Notes under the pieces: model-generated | What the model was told of the DNA's origin: nothing | Seen by the model: only the letters and a program-made list of their open reading frames with translations | Databases searched by the model: none | Made by a program: the position numbers and the translations under genes | NCBI RefSeq assembly: GCF_042477335.2 | Contig: NC_091251.1 | Location: 34,054,501 to 34,118,500, forward strand | Direction of reading: 5' to 3' | DNA: 64,000 nt | Source: Ovis canadensis | Taxonomy: Eukaryota; Chordata; Mammalia; Artiodactyla; Bovidae | Shown: positions 48,601-60,600 of the stretch, in pieces | How positions within the stretch are numbered: the stretch's first letter is position 1 | Layout of the letters: each line of letters begins with the position of its first letter

Positions 48601-51600
48601 GAGCTCACTATCTCTTAAAAAGGCTTCTAGCTATAGTGTCTCTAAAAATTCCTAACTTCTATAAGCTATAGTAAAATATGCTAACTTCACAACATTCCTT
48701 AAATCTTTAACTTCTAACTGTTTTAATTATTTCTAAGCCCTAAATTCAGTAAACTCCTTTGCCATAAACATTGTCCTTGCAAATAGGCTTCAGATATCTG
48801 TCCCTCCCATGGCCTCAGGCTGCGGCCTATGTGCTCATCCTGGAACACCTTTTTGTAAAAGTCCTTGAACAAATGCCAGTGATTAACTTTATGAATTATT
48901 TTCAGAGCAATGCTACAGAAGGCTTGATGCCTTCTCATGCTCCTCTCAAGAACAGTAAGCACCTTAATATTCCTTTTCAGTCAACTCAGCTGACGAGAGG
49001 AAAAGACAAGTCAGAATTACAAGGCCTAACTCCTTCATCCCAGGAACTGTGCCTGCGGAATGAGGAGAGGGGGCTGGGGGCCGTGCCTCCATTTTGTCAG
49101 TAATGCCTAACGCGGCTCCCGACAAATGACTAAGTGAAAGAATAGCTTTTCAGTGTTACAGTTAATCAAGATCCTTGCTTATACTCCAGCAGCCTCCCAT
49201 TCATGTCCTATAGACACAGTCCCAAATAGGAAGAAAGGATTGGTTTATAAACTCCTCCCTGGCTCCCCTTCTTGACTTCTTACCTCCCCACCAGTTTCTT
49301 CAGAATTTTCTGCCCTCTATAATCAGAGGTTGCCTGGATTCCCTTCTAGGTCATAACTGGTTTTATGGAAGTCTTTATTATCTTCAGTTTGTTTTTTTTT
49401 TTTAAGAAGAGACCACACTCGGAAGATTAGGAAAAATACTAAAACATTAAAAAATGGGCAGTCAGAATATGGATTGATTAGCAAAGGTACGAACGACCCC
49501 AAGGGGTTTTAACCAGCCTATGGCTTACAAAGCATTTAGCCCTTATTCCTATTTCTTGTGTTAAATCTGGATGCTGAGATTCCACAGAAATGTTAGATAA
49601 GTTACTTATACAACAAACATGAGTCAGATTTAGGTTTGGCATCCTTTTCTTAATTTCTGCTGCTTATTCATACCCAAGGATACCATTTGGCTGCAGGCTT
49701 TGCTGTGATCTCTATAGCTCTTAGGTCCTGCAGATCCTACCGAGGGATTTGTTTTCCAGGATGAAGAAACTTCCCTCCTATCTGGCCCTTTAACTTTGTT
49801 CACTTTAATACATTCTATATTATCTTTGCCCTCCTGAAGACTTCTGGCTTGGAATCTTAGAGATCTTACGTTCACCTGGCTTATTTTCCACCCTCTGCTA
49901 CAGGTGCTCATCTCCTTCACATATCAGTAACATCAGGCTGGAGACACTCCTGTGGCCATGTGCACGTCATAGATGGCACCTTTTGCAGAATCTTGTTTGC
50001 TTCACATTAGTTCCTTACAAGGAGCTCAAAAAAATGCCTCATCTCTTTCTTACAGTTCGTATTGCTTACTAGGTTCTTGTTTTCATGTCTGAAGGTCCCT
50101 TCCAGCTGTTGTTTTTGTGTTTTTTTTTTTTTTGCAAAACAATGATGTCCAGAACTTTCTGAACAACTTTTCTCAGTTTTCCCACATCTCTTTGATGGCT
50201 TACTAGGCAAGTGCTTCTGGAGAAGGGATTGTCTAGAATCCTGTCACTGCAGTTTTACAATGTCATAATAGCATTATGGTCTAATAGAATAGAATGTAGT
50301 TTATAATTGATGGAGATAAAGGCTATTTGCTTGTACATGCTTAATTTTAAAATCATAACTCTAAAAAACTATTTTATTTGACCAGTTTAGCACATTTATG
50401 GCTAACTGTATGCATACCTTTCTCCCCCCCCCCTAAAAATCACATTTATTTATTCACAGCATATATGTGTTTATAACGCTCACTTTTTAAGTTGAAATAA
50501 AACAGCAGAGAATGTTTCTTATATAGAATTTGAAATGATAAAAGCAAGTACTTGGGATGGCTAGACCTGTGAATTTTTCCTGTTTATAGTATTTGAGGTG
50601 TATTGGAGAATCTCTTCTGTAGGTTTTTCCTCCAGAGTATAGGATTTTATAATTTTAAAAATGATTGTTTTATTACAAAAGTAGCATGTATTCTTTAGAA
50701 AAATTTTTGAAAAACGAGAAGAAAATAGGTGCTTTTATTTATTTGTTTGGCTCTGCTGCATGGCTTGTGGGATATTAGTTCCCTGACCAGGGATCAAACC
50801 CGGGCCCCAGCACTGAAAATGCTGAATCTTAACCACTGGACCACCAGGGAATTCCCTAGGTTTTTTTTTTTTTTAATTGGAGTATAGTTGAATAACAATG
50901 CTGTGTTATGTTTCAGGTGTACAGTAGAATGAATTGGTTATACATATATACACTCTTTTTTAGATTCTTTTCTTGTAGAAGTCCATTAAACAGGTTTTTA
51001 AATCACCATAGTCCCACAAACTAAAAGAGCAGCAACTGATAATTTGGTGTAGAATTTTCTTTTCTTTGTCTTTCGATAGTTTAAGAAATCTGCAATATTT
51101 AAATTTTTATCTTCCCTCCAATTTTTTTTTTAATTCTTGAGCATCTGGATAGTGTTTTTGTTGGGTTTTTATTTTATTTATTTATTTTTTTGAGTAGTTT
51201 GAGGTTCACAGCAAAATTGCTAGGTACAGAAATTTCTCATGTACCCTCTCCTCCTCCCACATATGTATAGCCTCTCTTATTATCAACATTGCACACCAGA
51301 GTGGTATACTTCTTACAGTGTGTGAATATTCAGTGACACATAATAATCACTGAAGTCTGTAACTCGCTTTAGGGTTCACTTTTGATGTACTTTTTGTGGG
51401 TTTGGACAAATGACATGTATCTATCATTAGAGTGTCATACCAGGGTATTTTCACTGCCCTAAAACTTCTGTGCTCTACCTGTTTATCCTTCCATCTACCT
51501 TCTGCCTTTTTAAAAATTTCTTGTTAAACTACAGTAAATCAGCTTCTTTCTCCTATGTATGCAAAAAAGTATTTATTCTCTAACCTAGATATGAAATGGT

Positions 51601-54600
51601 ATATATTCAGAGATCCTATTAATCAAGTGATAATAGAATAAAGTTTTATGAAGTATATGCAGTCTTCTAGTTCATTTTGTAAGTATCTTTTAGTTACAGA
51701 ACCTAAGACTAGTTCACTTTAGATTGCTGAAATATAGAAATAAGAGAAAACTTCTCTTCTCTCATACCATCTGCCATTATCTGCACTAGTTTAAATACTG
51801 TTAGTGTAGAACAGGTGTTTGTGCATCATTTAAACCTTTTGTACTGCATTGTACCTATCTGGAAAGTAATTATCTTTAGGCTATTTTCTAAACTGGTTCT
51901 CATCAATATTTGCATTTCTACTCCATGTAATATTTTAATACTGGTAGGAAACGTAGAGATCTTCCAGCCCCTCCCTTCCATTTTCTGTCAAGTCACTGAG
52001 ACCCAAATTATTTAAGTGATTTACATGGATTGTAAGTGAACATTTTTTCCAGTTTTACTTGGAGCTATTAATTGGAATGACCTACATTAGTGATTTGCAA
52101 GCTTTCTTTTAATAGTAGAACTTGTTTTTCTTTAAAATAATCTTACTTTGAGTTCCATATATAAAACATAATTGAGAGAAGGCCTATTTCCAGAGCCCTG
52201 TCCAGTAGGCTTGAAGAAGTTTTTAGGAACCTTAGTGCCCTGAAAATCATTTCTCTTAAGTAATCATGAGATTATTGTTGTACAAACCAGTGTATTAATC
52301 ATGAGGTTTTGGGCAAAACTAGTGGCAATAGGCAGTCCAAAAAAATCAAACTGAACACAATGAAGTCTTTAGCTTTGATTCAGTGACAAAATATTTAACA
52401 GAAATAAGTGTACTTTGTGATAGACAGTTTGAAGCCCCTGGTAGTTATTTGTTTGAATTACTTGTAATATGTGAATTGGCCTTGAGATAGTAAAACATTC
52501 CAGATGTGCATAGCAGGAATTATCAACATGTCCTGACCTTTTACGGCTTCATATGGTCTTTTCTTCCATATAGAGATCGGGGAAATTAATATAGATGTGT
52601 GTTGACCAGCTCATATGGTTTGATTGATTGATTTTAGAAAGCAGTATTATATGAATGTTTGTGTTTTTAAGTCTGACTTGGTTTTCTTTCATTTGATAGG
52701 AAAAAGCACCTCTATTTCTGAAGAGAAAGGTGAATCTGATGAGGAGAAACCAAGGAAAGGAGAAAGACGATCATCCAGAGTCAGACAGGTAACTCTGTTG
52801 TCTCTGAAAGCATCCTTCACTTCTTTGCGAAATGTGTTGGATATCTCCTCCTCCTCTTTTTCCTCAACTTATTTTCAGAGTTGATTTTTCTCTAGCTTTC
52901 TGTATAGTCACCTTCTTTGCTTAACATTTTTCTCATTTTGTGTTTCCTTATTTATATCTGCTTTGGCCTTCAGATTTCTGAATGAATATATAAAAATTAA
53001 AACGTAATTGTGAAAGTTAGTAGGCTGATCTGTATTTGTAAGGCAGCACATTATTAGAAAACAGACAGTTCATTATCTAATTAAAACCTTAAAGCTGTAT
53101 GATATGGTGTTAAGTGAACAGAATACAAAAGTATATGTAAGGTTAATTACAACCTTGGAAAAAGAAATAATGGGGACAAATTAAATATATCCAAAAGATC
53201 AAAATAATCACATTTACTGAAAATAGGACAGGCCCACCTCCCCACACTTTCTAGATGTTCACTTCGCATTTATTTCAAAGCTTGAAGTTAACAAATGAAG
53301 CCCTAGCAGTTTCATCATTGTACTTGTTTTGATTCCCATGAAGTCCATATCAGTCACACATGTCTGTTGCCACATTTGCTTTCTGTGTTGCTGAAAGCAT
53401 ATATCATGAGTGTCTCCATCATATGTGTATCTTGTGAGATACTTCTTCTCTTCTGTTGATAGTGAGCAAATATACCTTGAACTGTTGAATATCTTTTCTT
53501 TCAGGCAAGAGCAGCTAAACTCTCCGAGTGTAGCCAGGCTGCAGAGGAGGAAGAGGATCAAGAAACACCTTCTAGAAATCTGAGGGTCAGAGCAGATCGA
53601 AATTTGAAAACAGAGGAGGAAGAAGAAGAGGAGGAGGAAGAGGAAGAGGAGGAGGAAGAGGAGGAAGATGATGATGAAGGACAAAAATCTAGAGATGCAC
53701 CAGTCCTGAAACAATTTAAGGAAGAGGGAGAAGAGATACCCATAGTAAAAGTGGAGGAGGTGACAGATGAGAGACCCCAAACTATAAGATCCCAGGAACA
53801 GGAGGGGTTAGAGAGAGGAGGGAGAGTTACAAGGTCCCAGGAGGAGGCCCGAAGAAGTCATCTAGCCAGACATCAGCAGGAGAAAGAGATGAAAACAGCT
53901 TCTCTTGAAGAAGAAGAAAGAGAAATAAAATTTTCGAAAGGCTTGGAGGAAATATCCAAGTCTCCTTCCCCTCCTCGATTGACTGAAGATGTGGCGAAGG
54001 CCCCGGTTGTGCTACAACCAGAACTAACTGCCAGTGAGGAGGAGACTCCCCCACCTTTACTTACCAAGGAAGCATCTTCTCCACCACCTAATACACAGCT
54101 CCAGAGTGAAGAAGAAATAGAGCCCATGGAAGGCCCAGCTCCTCCTGTCCTCATTCAGTTATCTCCTCCTAACGCAGATGCTGAGGCCAGGGAACTATTA
54201 CTATCTCAGCATACTGTGCAGTTGGTGGGAAGTTTGTCTCCTTTGTCAGGTCCTGCAGACACCAAAGTTGAATCTCCAGTTGAGAAAGTGCCAGAGGAGA
54301 GTGTCCTGCCTCTAGTTCAGAAAAGCACACAAGCTGAATCCTCAGCCCAGAAAGGTCTTGAAACTGAATCAGAAAAATCCACTCAACCACTCCCTCTAAA
54401 AATTGAGGAATTCACGCTGGCTAAAGGGATCACTGAGGAATCTTTGGAACAGAAAGAAGGCAGGAGGGCTTCTCATGTCCTTCTTCCAAGCCACAGATTG
54501 AAACAGTCAGCTGACTCCTCCTCTAGCCGATCCTCCTCATCTTCATCCTCCAGTTCTAGATCAAGATCTCGCTCTCCTGACAGTTCAGGCTCTCAGTCTC

Positions 54601-57600
54601 ACTCACCTCCAAGATCCAAGCAGAGAGATGCATCTGGGGCACGCGCTCATGCCAACCCTCGTGACAGATCCAAGGTGGGCTCCAGATCAACATCAGAGTC
54701 CAGGTCACGTTCCCGTTCTCGTTCCCGGTCAGCATCAAGCAACAGCAGAAAAGTAAGTGTGGGAGATGTTCTGTCTGCACTGCACTGTTTTCAACCCCTA
54801 CAGAGCTTATGATTTCCAGCAGGAATAGAAAGAGGTTCCTTTAGTTCCCAGTTCAGTGATTACTTTTCATTTTGCAGTCTCGTTTTCAACTCACTGGTTC
54901 TTTTTCAGTTTGATTCCTATTGATTGTAAAGAAAGGTCAATCTGTCTACCCATTTTTCACTAGGCTATGAACTTCTTGAGGGTATGGTCGTACCTTTTTA
55001 TGTGTATATCCCAGTACCCAGCACCTAACTGGGAATTAATAAATTTTTGGATAGTCTAGGAAATAGGGAAATCACTAAGTCAAATCTAGAGATAAAAAGA
55101 TCCGAAGTATTAAGCTGGAAAACTCAGTGATCTACTGAATACATACCAAATAAAATAATTCGGCTAATGTGTTTCATTTCTTTAGTCTCTGAGCCCTGGA
55201 GTCTCTAGGGACAACAGCACCAGCTACACTGAAACCAAAGATCCCTCTTCTGGTCAGGAGGTTGCAGCCCCACCATTGCCACAACTGCAGGTCCTTGAGC
55301 CAAAGGAGAGGACTTCCACCCCATCCTCTATCCAAGTGAGGCGTGTGAGCCAACCTGAGCCAGCTGAAAAGCATGTGACCCAGAGGTTACAGCCTGATCG
55401 GGTAGGGTATTATGCCCCCTCTCTAAAGGAAAACAGAGGATTAGGCATGATTTTCCCTTCTGTCTTAGCTAAAAAACTGAAAATGCAGTCTGGATAAAGC
55501 TCAGTAGAAATGTAGAAGGGGATACCTGTTAGATTCTACTTGTATTTCCCAATTCCTGGTTAATGGAAGTTCTCTATGAGGCTGAGCATCATGGTTCTCA
55601 TCTTCAGCGCTCTTGGGATCAGTTCTTTCTGCCCAAAAGGAAGCCTCTTCTCAGTTCTCTGAAAGAAGAATTCTAATAAAATGTTTGCTAGCATAGAAAT
55701 TCTGTAAGCAGTATTCTATTCCACTTTTTAAAATTAAATAAATAATAGGGCCGTGTCTGGAGCTGGTACTATATATGTCGTGCTCTGCCTTTTATCAGCT
55801 CCATGTTAAAGAAGAGGAATCAAGCAGACTTAAGTACGCTGGCTATGTTTGTTTTGCTGTGTTTGTCCTGACAGGGGAGCCCAAAGAAGTGTGAAGCTGA
55901 AGAGGCAGAGCCACCGGCTGCCACACAGCCCCAGACCTCAGAGACTCCGGCCTCTCACCTACCAGAATCAGAAAGGATTCATCACACTGTGTAAGTGATA
56001 CCTCTCAGCTGGGATATCTCTCCCGGTTTGTAGGATAGTTCCTGGTTCCCTGGGGTTCTTTGGCTAAATCTTCGTTACATTATAAAACACAAAGTCAGAG
56101 CTGTATCTGGACTAAGGCTAGACTCCAGTTATACTGTCTTGAGAGCTGCCACCAGAACTCTTAATGTAGTCTGAAAAGCAGTGGTGGGAGTAAAAGGAAA
56201 CCCATTTTCTGGGATCATCTGACCAAAACAGTCAATTCCTTTAAGGAGAAAGCAGGAATTGATTCAGGTATTTTAACTCACATTTGCCAGCTGCTTGTGA
56301 GCCTGGGAACACAGTTTAATAAAGGATGTTGAGGATTTAAAAAAAAACAAAAACAGAAGGGTGCTGTTTTTTAGTTTTTGTGTTTTCTCTGGTTATTAGC
56401 TACCATTTTATTAGCCACAGTCTATCCTAGTTACTTTTCACAGTATACAGTACAGCAAAATATGAAGTCCATATCAGGTCAGAAGCTTATCCCTTCTGAG
56501 ACCCTTGGATTGGTTTTACCATTTATGCAGTTAATGTGAATTTTTTATTCCTTATAAATCTAGCTTTAGAAAATACTCATATCAAATTAAATTAGTAATT
56601 GAAAATTGTCATTCATTTGTTGAGTATATGTGTTACAAATTAAGATGCCATTAAACCAAAATTCTTGGCTTTGAAGTCTCATGGGAAATGACAAAGCATT
56701 GTGGAAATAAGATTGCTTACCTTTTCAACGTCAGAAAATGTTCTGAGTAGACAGTTGGCCTAACTTTGTTCCATGATTGCTCTAACGCTGATACTAGCAA
56801 TATGATTTTCGTTTTTATGTATATGTCAAGTAATGTAAATTCTTCTTAGAACTTCAGACTACCTTTTGCCTTTGATTTTGGAGGGTGTCGGGCAGTGACA
56901 TGATTGATTTATTATCTTTTTTTTGAGACTTTTAACAGTAGTTATGTAATCATTATATAGCTTTTGCCTTAGGATATACCCTTGCTGCTGCCTATACTAA
57001 TATTGTTGTCTCTGCTGCCATCTTGTGGCCATTACATTTTTGGTTTGAAAGCTAAAAGTTCACTCTATTGCCTTTAAAAAAAGGTTTCGTTTTTTCCCTT
57101 TTGGAATGGGTACATTATCCTTTGGAAAGGAGTTTTTCTTCTAGGACCTTAAAGTGAAAACCCAGCGAATTCTGAAGGTGTTCAGGATTTCCCAGCTACA
57201 CCATCGATGAGGAAATGGGGTGATACCTTCCCTTTTCTATCCATCAATCAGAGATAATACCTGCCTTTCCCTCCTCCATCCCATGGAAGTACAATATGTC
57301 TTTTCTGTAATGGCAGTTTCAAAGTATATGTTGAAAACCTGCTTACTAATTGGGTCTGAGGAATTGCTTCCTGTGCACCATGAGAAGCAACTAATTTTAT
57401 GAAAGGCTCCTTGCTTACCATAAAATCCTGTAGGTCTCTGAAATCCTGGCAACAGAGTGGCACTGTATGCTGTTTTAAAGCACCTTATTTCTGGGTTTTT
57501 GCATGTAGGTCCAGGGCAAATAAACCTTGGAGTCTCATACAGAGTTTTTCTCCTTAGGTAAAGGTGGCTTTGACATGTATTTTAAGACTGAGGTCATCTA

Positions 57601-60600
57601 GTCACATTGATTCTGGCAAGGAGATAGCAAATGGCACCTTGGGCAAATCCTGAGATTGCCCATTACTGCCCAGGCAGATTTCCGTGGAGCAGCCCATGGA
57701 TTGGAAATGCAGTCTGAGCTCAAGAGTGGCTCATACACATCCCTGGTTACCTGCTTTCCTTCTGTCTGCCTTTCAGATGGTCTTTTTGGCAACCTAACAG
57801 AATTACATGCCCAAAATCCATAGGATATTCTGGCATTGGATTTGGTAAATGAGTCTTTGAGAAGTTTGGCTACATTTCTGGAGGCCCTGCTGAATTGATT
57901 GACAACACTCCTGGTCTTTCACCCCTCTTTGAGTGCTAGTGTTTAGCCTGGTGATCTCTGGAGCCTGGCCAATTTTAAAAGTGAGATGAAACAACAGGGA
58001 GTGCTAAATGAAAAAGACCATTTGTGGCTTAACCTTGGTTTTCCTCTCTGTCTCAACAAGAAGTCACATGACTTTTAAAAAATAGAGCTAGGGCCCATTG
58101 ATTCAGTAAAGTGTTAAAAAGAAAAATTAGACTTTACTTCAAGGATCTCTCACCACTGGGAAGAGATGACCTAAATTTTTTTTTTGCTGTGGTTGGTTAA
58201 ATCCATTGTGATTCTGATTGTTCCCTGAGGGATTCTAGTTCCCTGAGGGATTCTAGATTTATGAGGTAAGGTATCTTTTTCATTTCTTGGGGCAGGAATT
58301 TGTGAGCCCTCAGTCCTGTTTCATTTGAGCCCTGTTCCAAAATTCGGCCTTGCCTGCTATAGCTAGAACAAAAATTTACTCATATACAGGAAAAAAGGGT
58401 ACTCTCTTTTTTACATTAAAAAAAAAAATAGAGGAAAAGAGGAAAGGAAAAACTTTGTGTGGACAACTGTATCATCCAGTAGTAGTTAATTCAAACCCCA
58501 ATTTTCTAAATAAAACCTTCCTGTATATACAAACCTTGCAGGCAGTAGAATTGCTGGGCCCTTGACACTGTGTTTAGTTGTCCTTTTGCCTGAATAGCAG
58601 GAAGGAAATGGTCCTTTAAACCAGTATGACAGTGTAATTGATACTCCTAGGGGACCTACAGTGCCAGTATGCCTAATGATGCATAGTTTTTAAAAAGTAG
58701 AATTTATTGTTATCAGTAGAGTTCACTCACTGAGAAGTTGGTATCTAAGGACATACCCTCTTAAACCATACTCTCCTTGGTTATCTTGGAACTAGTATGC
58801 TCCTGAGGGTATTCTGTATTTAAATCTCACTACCAAAGGTAGTCAAATCCCACTATTATTTAAATTTCATATCAGTCCTCAGCTCTTTGTGAATTTTCTA
58901 CAATAAAGTTCAAACATAAATGTCTATAGAAATTTTCAATAAGTTCAAACATAAATGTCTATAGAAATTTCCCTTTTCCATTAGTTTCTTTGAATCTCAT
59001 TCATATTCAGATACAAACTCTAATGTGATGTTATTAGCCCTCAACTAGTTCTGTCCTTTTCTTCTGAGCTGCAAATGCTTTGTTTGCTGTTTAATTACGA
59101 GTAGGTATCACGCTGGTGGCTCACTGGTAAAGAATCCGCCTGCCACTGCAAGAGACAGTTTCCATCTCTGGGTTGGGAAAGATACCCTGGAGAAGGAAAT
59201 GGCAGCCCTCTCCAGTATTCTTGCCTGAGAAATCCCACGGATAGAGGAGCCTGCCGGACTCCAGTTCACGGGGTACGAAAGAGTTAAACGTGCCTTATGG
59301 ACTAACAACAACATCACCCATCCCCAATCCCCATGCGGTTACACTTTCTTTTCAAAGGTATCAGAAACATTTGTGTAAGAACTTAAGTAGTGGAAAAGGA
59401 GATGCCTTTTGTCTAAAGGGGACTACCAAGAAATGCTGCGTGGGGCTCTGACACATAGCTAAGGAGACTTTGGGACTAGTCCTGCAAGTCGATTGAGTCC
59501 CCCTTTTTGGGACAGTTTCAAACTTTCCTCTTAGAAAAGTTTTGGTAATTCTTAGATCCCATAGGTTTGATCATGAGGAAATAGATGACACAAATTCATG
59601 TCTCATGAAGCCCAAGGATAGCATCGTAAAATTCTTATTCTTGAAAAAAATGACATAGAATTGCTATTAAAATTCTTCCTCCAAGGAAGCCACTTTTGGA
59701 AAGGCGTATTGGCAGCTGAAAGTATTTTAGGACAATTGATGGACAGGGAACATGTATTTGAGGATGTTTGAAGGTAATGTTTCTCTGTAGGGTAATGGTC
59801 TTTATGGGAATTCTGTCTAAAAAATATTAAGGAAACTTTTAATGCAGCAATCGTTTATTAAAGTATCTTACTTGGACCCACAATGACAACCTAATTTGGA
59901 TATATTTACTGAACATTTCTTTGTGTTAGGCTCCAGGCTAGGTGTCCCTGACCCTGAGGAACTCTGCAGGGTAAGGGGCAAGTAACCAGAGGGCACTAGA
60001 CAGTGGCGAGGGCATTGGTGGAAGCAACAAACCAGTTATTGCCTTTACATCATAGAAAGAGCAGTCTGCACTCTGAAGACACTGAAAAGCTCCATAGGTA
60101 GTCTCAGATGAGATAGCGGCCTGTTAAACACACATGCGTTTTATACATATCCTTGCCTTGACTTGGGGTGTCTTCCAAACCAGGTTCCTAAGGGCAGATC
60201 CTTATCACACTGTTAGATGAGATAGATATTGTTATTACCCCAACTTTACAGATAAAGAAACTGATACACAGAGAGGATCAGAAACTCAGTATCACTTGTG
60301 TGCTACTTGTGTGAGGTGGGTCTGGGTCCTGGATTGAGCCCTAGGCCATTTGACTCCAGACTCTCAATCTTACTGAGCCAACAGGGACCACTAAGTGAAA
60401 AGTAACTGTGGTGTGATGTATAAACGTGACTGCTCTAGCATGCAGTTGGTGTGTACATTTAAGATTTTAAGTAGCAGGGAGGAAATTTCATTCCTAGCTA
60501 AAAGCTCTGTTATTATGAATGAGATAATATTAAGCTTTAGGTTAAGAATCCAGAAGTTTGTTCTACTGTTAAACCTTTACTGCGACTAGGCTTTGGAAAG

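Larger units (their letters stand above)
39976..49124 (-). mobile_element. Endogenous betaretrovirus-like (class II) provirus, antisense to ACIN1
   Basis: A 9.15-kb provirus is bounded by two related LTRs (TG...CA on the minus strand at the left LTR) and a 6-bp target duplication AATGAC at 39970-39975 and 49125-49130. Reading on the minus strand it has 5' LTR, a Lys-tRNA-type primer site, gag, pro, pol, env, polypurine tract and 3' LTR. All genes are broken: gag lacks most of the capsid region, a 1.2-kb BovB LINE lies in pro, and pol and env carry stops and frameshifts. A 6-bp duplication, a G-patch-like segment after the protease and the env layout support class II. The opposite orientation to the host gene is typical of tolerated intronic proviruses. 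Confidence 0.92.
37782..52699 (+). other. ACIN1 intron 4 (14.9 kb)
   Basis: Contains an L2-like old repeat near 38145-38280, a SINE piece at 39350, the antisense provirus 39976-49124, a CHR SINE at 50733, L1 pieces at 50862 and 51160, and otherwise unremarkable AT-rich DNA at 49131-50730 and 51520-52699. Confidence 0.7.
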
